Part shown: piece by piece, positions 1 through 5,854 of the stretch | Numbering within the stretch: the first letter of the stretch is position 1 | Layout: every line of letters begins with the position of its first letter | Source: an uncultured Lachnospiraceae bacterium | GTDB taxonomy: Bacteria; Bacillota; Clostridia; Lachnospirales; Lachnospiraceae | Assembly (NCBI GenBank): GCA_946623295.1 | Contig: CAMOQY010000044.1 | Span: 1-9,754 of the forward strand | DNA length: 9,754 nt | Reading direction: 5' to 3' | Notes under the pieces: model-generated | The model's database searches: none | The model's input: only the letters and a program-made list of their open reading frames with translations | Told to the model about the DNA's origin: nothing | Translations under genes and position numbers: made by a program

Positions 1-252
1 AAGCTCCATAAACGGATCCTTTACCGGATATTTTTTTGATCCGCAGAGCACGCTGTGCTCTATGATATGCGGGACGCCCGTGCTGTCGGAAACAGGCGTG
101 CGGAAGGCTATCGAAAAGACCTTGTTCTCGTCGCTGTTGCTCATGAGAAGGAGTCTGGCGCCGCTCTTTTTGTGCCTGAGAAGCGTCATCCCGCTCTCAA
201 GCTCGTCTATATATTCCTGCTGTACGATTTCATATTCCTGCGGAACGTTCAT
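1..252 (-). CDS. M16C (presequence-protease family) zinc metallopeptidase, N-terminal fragment
   Basis: This is the first 84 residues of a gene that continues past the left edge of the window. The inverted zinc-binding motif HXXEH is visible as HIIEH at residues 62-66, followed by SVLCGS and KYPVKDPF. That context is typical of the M16C subfamily (insulinase/pitrilysin superfamily; relatives of mitochondrial PreP and yeast Cym1). In this family the two histidines bind zinc and the glutamate is the catalytic base; the enzymes degrade peptides inside a closed two-half chamber. Full-length members are usually near 970 residues, so most of the gene is outside the window. The ATG start is well supported by an AGGAGG Shine-Dalgarno eight bases upstream (minus strand). 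It follows trhP after 93 bases, probably as part of the same transcript. No signal peptide is seen, so a cytoplasmic location is likely. Confidence 0.9.
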   Translation of the reverse strand, partial: MNVPQEYEIVQQEYIDELESGMTLLRHKKSGARLLLMSNSDENKVFSIAFRTPVSDSTGVPHIIEHSVLCGSKKYPVKDPFMEL

Positions 253-345
253 TTATCAATCCTCCTGGATCATTCTGATCCGGATCTATATATCCGGTAT
301 TTCCGGTTACGCTGTGCCGGTCTCTTTTCGCCGACGGCCGATATA

Positions 346-1575
346 TTACTTTTTCTCCGGCATCCTCATTATATCGAGCTCCCGGCACTCGCAGTCGAGC
401 TCGATATAGAGCTTCTGGCTCGCGTGAGGACAGCTTTCCATCCGCTCTCCGTCCTCGCCTGTAAGCGAGAGCACTTTCGCGCTGATAGTCTCGTGCGGCC
501 TGATCACCTCTATCCGATCACCCACGCTGAACTTGTTTTTCTGGATAAAGAATACTCTGCCGTATTCCTCGTGAAGAGTTCCCAGATAGACATATTCGGT
601 GTGGGTCGATGTGCTGTCATAGACCTGGCCCTCGCTCCCGGGCCGTCCGTAGTAAAAGCCCGTGCAGAAGGTCCTGTTGCTGCAGCGGCGCACCTCGTCA
701 AGATATTCGGGGATATTCTTTTTGTACACCGCGGGATCGGCATACAGCTCGTCTATGGCGCGTCTGTAGGCACGGGTCACAGTCGCGACGTACAGCGCGT
801 TTTTCATCCTGCCCTCAACCTTGACCGAGTCGACGCCCGCTCTGACGATGTCATCGAGATGATCTATCATGCAAAGATCCCGCGAATGGTAGAGATATGT
901 GCCTCTTTCGTCCTCTTCCACAGGCATGTATTCCCCGGGCCGGCTTTCCTCGACAAGGCTGTAGCTCCAGCGGCAGGGATGGGTGCAGGCTCCGCGGTTT
1001 GCGTCGCGCCCCGTCAAAAAGCTGCTGATGAGGCACCTGCCCGAATAGGAAATGCACATCGCGCCGTGGACGAAAGCCTCGATCTCCATATCGGAAGGTA
1101 TATTCTCCTTTATCTGCGTTATCTCCTCCAGCGTCAGCTCGCGCGCTGCCACGACCCTGCGCACGCCCAGCTGATACCAGAAATCATAGGTGGCATAATT
1201 TGTGTTGTTTGCCTGCGTGCTGATATGGACCGGTATTTCGGGGGCCAGCTTTGAAGCCAGCGAAAAAACGCCGGGGTCCGAGATTATCAGCGCGTCGGGG
1301 CCGATGCTTTTCAGCAGAAGAAAAAGCTTCATGGCCGCCTTCAGATCCGAATTATGCGCAAAAATATTGGCTGCAACGTAGACCTTGGCTCCCCTGCTGT
1401 GGGCGTATTCCACTCCCTCGCGTATCTCCTGAATGGAAAAATTCTGGGCCTTTGCCCTCAGGCTCATGGTCTCGTCTCCGAGGTAGACGGCGTCGGCGCC
1501 GTATTCTACCGCTATCTTTAAAAGCTCAGGGGATCCGGCCGGTATCAGCAGCTCGGGTTTCTTTATTTTATCCAT
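346..1575 (-). CDS. trhP: U32-family peptidase homologue, probable tRNA U34 hydroxylation protein TrhP
   Basis: A protein of 409 residues, usual for the U32 family. It opens with PELLIPAGSPELLKIAVEYGADAVYLG, characteristic of the family's N-terminal barrel (shown here as a run of family positions 7-33). The family signature follows at residues 167-203, including the segment EAFVHGAMCISYSGRC. Cysteines 174, 181, 197 and 235 have the spacing expected of the iron-sulfur ligands in U32 proteins, though this assignment is by analogy. In B. subtilis, YrrN/YrrO (TrhP1/2) are required to make 5-hydroxyuridine at tRNA position 34, using prephenate-derived chemistry, and TrmR then methylates it. Here a TrmR homologue lies directly upstream and overlaps this gene, which supports the tRNA role over peptidase or collagenase labels. 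Two ATG codons lie side by side at 1578 and 1575; the second is preferred because GGAG is five bases before it. Only one U32 gene is visible here, against two in B. subtilis. Confidence 0.88.
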   Translation of the reverse strand: MDKIKKPELLIPAGSPELLKIAVEYGADAVYLGDETMSLRAKAQNFSIQEIREGVEYAHSRGAKVYVAANIFAHNSDLKAAMKLFLLLKSIGPDALIISDPGVFSLASKLAPEIPVHISTQANNTNYATYDFWYQLGVRRVVAARELTLEEITQIKENIPSDMEIEAFVHGAMCISYSGRCLISSFLTGRDANRGACTHPCRWSYSLVEESRPGEYMPVEEDERGTYLYHSRDLCMIDHLDDIVRAGVDSVKVEGRMKNALYVATVTRAYRRAIDELYADPAVYKKNIPEYLDEVRRCSNRTFCTGFYYGRPGSEGQVYDSTSTHTEYVYLGTLHEEYGRVFFIQKNKFSVGDRIEVIRPHETISAKVLSLTGEDGERMESCPHASQKLYIELDCECRELDIMRMPEKK

Positions 1576-2233
1576 CATATCTCCGTTTCTTTACCGTAAA
1601 CGCTACGCCGTCGCCGAGCGGAAGGACCGACGTAGACAGCTCCCTGTCCGAGCAGAGCGCATACAGGTATTCTCTCATTCTCCTGTGGATGGTGCGGTCG
1701 CGTCTTTCCACGGCAAAACGCGACTCGAGGATCGTGCCGTCCTGAAGGACATTATCCGAAACAAGCACGCCTCCGGGCGAAAGAAGCCTCAGTGTGTCCG
1801 GAAGCCAGTTCAGATACTGGCCTTTCGCGGCGTCCATAAAGATCAGGTCATACGGCCCTTCAAGAGCCGCAAACTCCTCTCCCGCGTCGCCGTGGATCAG
1901 TCTGATCCGGCCCGCGCCGATCTCTCCGTTTTCTTCTGCCCGCCTGACAAAGCCGGCAGCCATATCGAAATTCTCTTTTTTAAGCTCTATGGTGGTGACG
2001 TGCGCGGACGGGGCGTATTTTGCCATGGCAATAGCCGTACAACCGATCGCGGTACCTATCTCCAGGATCGAACGCGGCGATATGAGCTCTATAACTGTTC
2101 TCAGAAAAGCGCGCGTCTCACGTCTGGCAACGGGTATGCCCCTCGCCCGTCCGAAGGTTTCTATTTCGCTGATAAAGGGATCGTCTTCCCGGTCAAGGGA
2201 TTGAAGAAATGTGCTCAGTCTTTCGGGATCCAT
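1568..2233 (-). CDS. trmR: SAM-dependent O-methyltransferase, probable tRNA 5-hydroxyuridine methyltransferase TrmR (YrrM)
   Basis: A class I methyltransferase of 221 residues in the O-methyltransferase 3 (COMT-like) family. SAM-binding motif I is LEIGTAIG at residues 57-64, an acidic residue (E83) ends the next strand, and a GDA motif sits at 115-117. The metal-site segment FMDAAKGQY is at 132-140, with SDN at 159-161. The DAAKGQY segment and the SDNV motif are shared with B. subtilis YrrM/TrmR, which converts 5-hydroxyuridine to 5-methoxyuridine at the tRNA wobble position. The pairing with the downstream trhP gene fits that two-step pathway. I chose the ATG at 2233 because AGGAG lies four bases upstream; a longer in-frame GTG at 2260 has no such site. 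The gene overlaps trhP by eight bases, which suggests translational coupling. General catechol-type methyltransferase activity cannot be excluded from sequence alone. Confidence 0.87.
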   Translation of the reverse strand: MDPERLSTFLQSLDREDDPFISEIETFGRARGIPVARRETRAFLRTVIELISPRSILEIGTAIGCTAIAMAKYAPSAHVTTIELKKENFDMAAGFVRRAEENGEIGAGRIRLIHGDAGEEFAALEGPYDLIFMDAAKGQYLNWLPDTLRLLSPGGVLVSDNVLQDGTILESRFAVERRDRTIHRRMREYLYALCSDRELSTSVLPLGDGVAFTVKKRRYDG

Positions 2234-2259
2234 AATACTCCTGATAGCGAGGTTGATCA

Positions 2260-2278
2260 CTGCCGCCGCGCGGCGCAG
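2260..2278. repeat. GC-rich palindrome in the gap before trmR
   Basis: A 19-base GC-rich imperfect palindrome centred on GCCGCGCGGC lies in the 61-base gap between the MltG-like gene and trmR. As RNA on the minus strand it could form a short hairpin ending about 25 bases before the trmR start codon. It has no following U-run, so it is not a typical terminator. A processing or translation-control role is only a guess. Confidence 0.4.
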
Positions 2279-2294
2279 CCATACATACTGACGG

Positions 2295-2795
2295 TCAGCC
2301 CTCCGGGCTTTCCTGGGTGCTCTCCGGCGTGTCGTACAGTCCGAGATGCTCGGCTGTCGGTTCTTCCTTTTCGACTTCGGCGGAGACCTTTTCTATCATC
2401 TGCCTCGTGGTCATGGATGTGTTGAGCACATACTGACCGGGCTTAAGATCGAAGTTTTTATTTGTAAATATATACAGCATTATCTTTGCCGCATTCTCGT
2501 CCTCTATGAGGCCTTTTTTATGGAGAAGCGCGGCAAACTCGGCGTGTGTCATATCCTCGCCGATCACGACGGTAACATCCTTCCCCGGAGCCGGATCGAC
2601 GGTCTTTCCGGAAAAGAGATCATAGCCGTAATTATACGCCGTCCTCGCGCCGATAAAGAAAACCACTATCAGCACGGCGGCTATGACAACGCGAAAAGCC
2701 AGAGAGCTGGTCACTTTTGCAACTTTTACGAGAGAGTCGCTGTCTCCCTGCTCTTTACGCGAACGTTTTCTGTTTTTTCCTGTCCTGAGCGCCAT
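2295..2795 (-). CDS. Membrane protein with the LysM-like N-terminal part of MltG but no transglycosylase domain
   Basis: A protein of 166 residues. Its first 31 residues are basic and cytoplasmic in character (RTGKNRKRSRK). One membrane segment follows at about 32-50, then an extracytoplasmic domain at about 73-137. The pattern VTVVIGEDMTHAEFAALL, then KKGLI, then LKPGQYVL and a final helix (TRQMIEKV) matches the small N-terminal subdomain of the YceG/MltG family. MltG is an inner-membrane endolytic murein transglycosylase of about 340-380 residues that trims nascent peptidoglycan glycan strands. Here the catalytic domain is absent: the protein ends with a short acidic, proline- and serine-containing tail. 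The position is exactly that of mltG (yrrL) in B. subtilis, between the DUF1292 gene and trmR. Spacing to the upstream gene is 11 bases. It may be a regulator or a relic that still binds a partner, but it cannot be expected to cut glycan strands. Confidence 0.8.
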   Translation of the reverse strand: MALRTGKNRKRSRKEQGDSDSLVKVAKVTSSLAFRVVIAAVLIVVFFIGARTAYNYGYDLFSGKTVDPAPGKDVTVVIGEDMTHAEFAALLHKKGLIEDENAAKIMLYIFTNKNFDLKPGQYVLNTSMTTRQMIEKVSAEVEKEEPTAEHLGLYDTPESTQESPEG

Positions 2796-2806
2796 ATATT
2801 TCTCAC

Positions 2807-3061
2807 TTAGAAGCTGATGTCGGTATCCTCGAGAAGCTCGGCAAAAACACCGGCAAGATAGTCCAGCTCGTGTTCATCCTCCACTATCTCGTAGACGCTC
2901 TCCTCGTCCTCCGGGGCAGAGACGTCCTTCATGATGTAGCATTCGCCGTCTCCCGTGACCGTATCGCTCGCAAGCGCATAATCCACCGCCCCAAGTCGCG
3001 TGGTCTCGAGGATATAGAGCTCGATGCTGTCGTTTTCACCTTTTAAAGTGATCTTTTCCAT
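2807..3061 (-). CDS. DUF1292 (UPF0473, YrzB-like) protein
   Basis: A small, strongly acidic protein of 84 residues, within the usual size for the DUF1292 family. It opens MEKITLKGENDSIELYILE and continues with a YALASD segment, a cluster of acidic residues (APEDEE) and a YEIVEDEHEL segment, the pattern seen in YrzB-type proteins. No enzymatic motif or membrane segment is visible, and the biochemical role of the family is unknown. The identification rests partly on gene order: ireB-ruvX-DUF1292-mltG is conserved across Firmicutes. The ATG at 3061 is preferred over an in-frame upstream start at 3106, because AAAGGA sits six bases before it and it begins 10 bases after the ruvX stop, whereas 3106 would lie inside ruvX. 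Confidence 0.85.
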   Translation of the reverse strand: MEKITLKGENDSIELYILETTRLGAVDYALASDTVTGDGECYIMKDVSAPEDEESVYEIVEDEHELDYLAGVFAELLEDTDISF

Positions 3062-3071
3062 ATTTTTCCTT

Positions 3072-3503
3072 TCAGGCCTTTGGCCTGCTGCTGATGTAGT
3101 CCTCAAGGATAAGCTGAGCCGCGATCTGATCGATCACTTTTTTTCGCTCGGCGCGGTCAGTGCTGTATCCTGTCTCGTCGAGAATGCTCTCGGCCTCGGC
3201 TGTCGTAAGCGTCTCGTCCCATAAAATAACGGGCACAGAGACCCGCTTTTCAAGTTTGCTTTTAAATTCCAGGGTCTTTTCGGCTCTCTCACCGATAGTG
3301 CCATCCATGTTGCGGGGAAGTCCGAGTACGATAAGCTCAGCCCCGCGCGCTTCAACGATCTCCGCTATCTTTGCCAGGGTGCGGCGGAGCTTGTTTTCTT
3401 CGCTGCGGCATATGGTCATGAGCGGCTGGACAGTCAGTCCAAGCGCGTCTGTAGCGGCAACGCCTACAGTGACACTGCCGTAGTCAAGACCGATGATGCG
3501 CAT
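3072..3503 (-). CDS. ruvX: YqgF/RuvX-family Holliday junction resolvase-like nuclease
   Basis: A protein of 143 residues, normal for the family, with an RNase H-like fold. Landmarks are LDYGSVTVGVA at 6-16, where D7 heads the first strand, LGLPRNMDG at 60-68, WDETLTT at 95-101, and KKVIDQIAAQLILEDYI at 121-137. D7, the acidic pair at 96-97 and D125 are the expected metal-binding residues. Members have been called putative pre-16S rRNA nucleases (E. coli YqgF, 5' end maturation) and Holliday junction resolvases (RuvX, shown in Mycobacterium); the sequence does not decide between these. The gene starts one base after the ireB stop, and its Shine-Dalgarno lies inside ireB, so translation of the two is probably coupled. 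This ireB-ruvX pairing is conserved in Firmicutes. Confidence 0.92.
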   Translation of the reverse strand: MRIIGLDYGSVTVGVAATDALGLTVQPLMTICRSEENKLRRTLAKIAEIVEARGAELIVLGLPRNMDGTIGERAEKTLEFKSKLEKRVSVPVILWDETLTTAEAESILDETGYSTDRAERKKVIDQIAAQLILEDYISSRPKA

Positions 3504-3504
3504 A

Positions 3505-3771
3505 TCAGTACCTGGTCTGCATGGTCTCTATGTATGTCGTAACAAGCTCTTCAAGCAGCTCGTCGCGGTCGACCTTCGAGATCATGGTGCGCGCTCCGCC
3601 GTAGCTGGTGATATAGGTAGGATCGCCCGACATGATATAGCCGACTATCTGGTTGACGGGGTTGTATCCCTTTTCAACCAGCGCCTGATATACCTTTTCG
3701 AGCACCTCACTCGCAGGTATCCGTATATCCTGCAGCGTAGGGATCGTCTGAGTTTTTCTGAGATCAGCCAT
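3505..3771 (-). CDS. ireB: IreB family regulatory phosphoprotein (UPF0297, DUF965)
   Basis: A protein of 88 residues covering the whole IreB family. The hallmark block is GYNPVNQIVGYIMSGDPTYI in the middle, followed by a region rich in charged residues (RDELLEELV). In Enterococcus faecalis, IreB is a small dimer phosphorylated on N-terminal threonines by the PASTA kinase IreK, and it negatively affects cephalosporin resistance. The N-terminus here carries threonines 7, 9 and 12 (KTQTIPT), plausible phosphorylation sites by analogy. No kinase gene is in the window. I chose ATG 3771 over GTG 3777 because GAGG lies five bases before the ATG, and the GTG overlaps that ribosome binding site. This is the first gene after a probable promoter at 3810-3815 and leads the ireB-ruvX-DUF1292 group. 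Confidence 0.93.
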   Translation of the reverse strand: MADLRKTQTIPTLQDIRIPASEVLEKVYQALVEKGYNPVNQIVGYIMSGDPTYITSYGGARTMISKVDRDELLEELVTTYIETMQTRY

Positions 3772-3809
3772 ATTCACCTCTGTCTGATGTATAAACTTCC
3801 TTTTGCGCT

Positions 3810-3838
3810 ATTATACATACAATCCAATTTATTGTAAT
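3810..3838 (-). promoter_or_regulatory. Probable sigma-A promoter for the ireB operon
   Basis: On the minus strand a perfect TATAAT lies at 3810-3815, about 40 bases before the ireB start codon. A weak -35 candidate (TTACAA) lies 16 bases upstream. The surrounding gap is AT-rich, as expected of a clostridial promoter. It would drive ireB and the genes after it independently of lepA-hemW. Confidence 0.55.
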
Positions 3839-3844
3839 ATAAAT

Positions 3845-3865
3845 AACTGCTGACTGCAAGCAGTT
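3845..3865 (-). terminator. Hairpin after the sigma-like gene, possible weak terminator
   Basis: A 7-base-pair perfect stem (AACTGCT / AGCAGTT) with a 7-base loop lies between the sigma-like gene and ireB. On the minus strand it is followed by ATTTATATT, AT-rich but without a clean U-run. It may reduce read-through into ireB, which has its own TATAAT just downstream, but it is not a convincing intrinsic terminator. Confidence 0.3.
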
Positions 3866-3920
3866 TACTATCTCCGGCCTGCCGGATTTATCCACGGTAT
3901 TTTCGGCTGCTTTGCCTTTT

Positions 3921-4499
3921 TTATTCGCTCCAGCCATCCCTCAGGGGATTCCTTTGCGGAGCTTTTTCCTCTCCGGCCGACTTGTCCCCCATGGTCATGG
4001 CGCTGTATGAGATGCGCATGATATTTTCCACTTCATCTTCCGGGAGCCCCATCAGCTCTGACAGCTCCGCAAGACTCGCGGCGCGCTCATGTTCCGCCTC
4101 AAAATCCCTGGTCAGGTTTATGAGTCTGTTGGCCTCATCCTCAAGCTTTCGCGAGGCAAGCGTCTCTACTCCTTCGAGTCTGATAAACTCCTCGACCGCA
4201 GCCCTGATCCGCTCCGTAAGGAATACTTCGAGACCGGCATCCAGTCCGTCGAGCGCCGATACGGCGTCCATAAGAGCTACGTTGCCCTCCTGGATCAGAT
4301 CGCCGACCTGCGCGCCGCTGTTTTCGTATTCGATGACCACTTCGGGCACAAGGTGCAGATTTCCTTCTATCAGTCTCGCGCGGGCCTGCTCATCGCCCAG
4401 CGACACCTTGCGCAGCAGCGACAGGTTTTCCTCCGGCAGACACGGGTTTATCTGCGAGAGCTCATCTATGTAGATCTTAAGATATTCGTCCTGTTTCAT
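3921..4499 (-). CDS. Short divergent sigma-70-like protein lacking region 4
   Basis: A protein of 192 residues that resembles the N-terminal two-thirds of a primary-type sigma factor. Residues 4-35 match region 1.2 (YLKIYIDELSQI, then a PEEN and GDEQAR segment). Residues 42-74 match regions 2.1-2.2 (RLIEGNLHLV, DLIQEGNVALM). The core-polymerase contact DLIQEGN at 67-73 is intact. The following 2.3-2.4 part (about 85-106) has lost the aromatic residues that melt and read the -10 element (normally YATWWIRQAI). Residues 117-165 look like region 3, including a helix-turn-helix-like ELSELMGLPEDEVENI. No region 4, the -35 reading domain, is present. It could bind core RNA polymerase without directing ordinary promoter recognition, or act as a regulator; this is inference. 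It follows hemW after 98 bases and has a good AAAGG ribosome binding site. Confidence 0.75.
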   Translation of the reverse strand: MKQDEYLKIYIDELSQINPCLPEENLSLLRKVSLGDEQARARLIEGNLHLVPEVVIEYENSGAQVGDLIQEGNVALMDAVSALDGLDAGLEVFLTERIRAAVEEFIRLEGVETLASRKLEDEANRLINLTRDFEAEHERAASLAELSELMGLPEDEVENIMRISYSAMTMGDKSAGEEKAPQRNPLRDGWSE

Positions 4500-4597
4500 A
4501 TGATCCGCCTTTAAATTTTTTCCTGCCTCCGGCCGTTCATCCGGCGCACGGCAAGCTGTCTCTGCAAATACCTTTCATACGGAGCCGCGCATCAGCG

Positions 4598-5749
4598 TCA
4601 GTCCAGCAGAAATCTTGAAAGGACCCGGTTGCTCACATCTATGCCGCGGTCGGTAAGCCTGAGGACGCCGTCTTCCCAGGTGAGATATCCGCCCTGTGAA
4701 AGATCGTCGATCGTCTCGCCGTAGATATCGGTCATCGATTTCCTGAATTTTTCCTCAAAGGCGGAGGATCTCACGCCCTCCATGGTGCGAAGGCCGAGGA
4801 ACATATACTCCTCCATTGTATCCTTTTCCGGCTGCTTTTCAAGCGCGCGGAAGCGCTGATATGCGCTCTTTGCGCTCTCCCAGTACTCATCCTTGTCACG
4901 GGTGTTGGAAAAGCGCCTGCCGTCGAGATATGACGAGGCCCCCAGACCAAAGCCGAGGTAGTCGCCGAGTCTCCAGTATACGAGATTATGCCTGCATTCA
5001 AAACCCGGTTTGGCGTAGTTGGATATCTCGTAGCGTTCGTATCCGCGCTCCGCCAGATATGTCTTGGTGTAGTGGTACATCAGGCGGTCGTCCCTCTCTC
5101 CCGGCAGATATCTGCGCCCCTCCGGCGTCGAATATCTCTCGTAAAAGGGCGTCCCCTTTTCTATCATAAGGCTGTACGCGGAGATGTGATCGGGCTCAAG
5201 CTCCACGGTCCGGTTCAGGGTCTCCTGCCATGAATCCATGGTCTGTCCGGGTATTCCGCTCATCAGGTCCACGTTTATATTGTCAAAGCCGAGACGCCTT
5301 GCCAGTATGTAATTTTCCTTGAATTCGCTCCATGTGTGAATGCGTCCGAGGCATCTGAGCTCGTCGTCATTGGCCGACTGGACTCCCATGGAGATCCTGT
5401 TGATCCCAAGGCTCCTGTAGGTCTTGAGCTTGTCAACCGTCAGAGTGCCGGGATTGCACTCGATGGATATTTCGGCGTTATCGTCGATATCGTATGAGGA
5501 AAAAAGCTGCTCCACGATCCGCGTGATATGACGATCCTCGAGGATCGAGGGCGTACCGCCTCCAAAAAAGACCGTGCGGACCTTGTATATCGAGCTCAGC
5601 GTTTCATAGCTGCGTATTTCCTTTTGGAGGACCCTGACGTAATACGCCTGCTCGTCTGAGCCCGCAGGCCCCGAGAGAAAATCACAGTAATCACATTTTC
5701 TCACACAGTAAGGGATATGTATATATAAAGCGAGATCTCTTTTCTCCAT
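4598..5749 (-). CDS. hemW: Radical SAM family haem chaperone HemW
   Basis: A protein of 383 residues, typical of HemW. It begins with the radical SAM motif CxxxCxxC as CVRKCDYC (cysteines 15, 19 and 22) followed by DF, then GGGTPS at 63-68, ECNPGT at 97-102 and RISMGVQS around 118-125. DLMSGIPGQT, HISAYSL and the EISNYAKPGFECRHNLVYW region follow, together with GFGLGASS. These fit HemW (formerly called HemN-like, oxygen-independent coproporphyrinogen oxidase-like). HemW proteins lack the extra N-terminal segment of true HemN and bind haem for delivery to respiratory proteins; coproporphyrinogen oxidation should not be assumed. The C-terminal winged-helix part ending FLLD is complete. The gene follows lepA after 105 bases, the lepA-hemW order also seen in Bacillus. 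An AAAGGA site precedes the ATG. Confidence 0.93.
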   Translation of the reverse strand: MEKRDLALYIHIPYCVRKCDYCDFLSGPAGSDEQAYYVRVLQKEIRSYETLSSIYKVRTVFFGGGTPSILEDRHITRIVEQLFSSYDIDDNAEISIECNPGTLTVDKLKTYRSLGINRISMGVQSANDDELRCLGRIHTWSEFKENYILARRLGFDNINVDLMSGIPGQTMDSWQETLNRTVELEPDHISAYSLMIEKGTPFYERYSTPEGRRYLPGERDDRLMYHYTKTYLAERGYERYEISNYAKPGFECRHNLVYWRLGDYLGFGLGASSYLDGRRFSNTRDKDEYWESAKSAYQRFRALEKQPEKDTMEEYMFLGLRTMEGVRSSAFEEKFRKSMTDIYGETIDDLSQGGYLTWEDGVLRLTDRGIDVSNRVLSRFLLD

Positions 5750-5854
5750 CTCAGTTCCTTTCTGTTTTCACTTTCAGCCGCGGCTCTGCCGCCGTGCGAT
5801 TCGGGCACCTACTCTCCATGATGCGGCTCCGCTGCCCTTGATTTCCTGCGCTGC

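Noticed and set aside
55..1254. Long plus-strand open frame opposite trhP
   Set aside because: It is antisense to a well-supported U32 gene, has no family resemblance and no ribosome binding site. It is a by-product of codon bias in the real gene.
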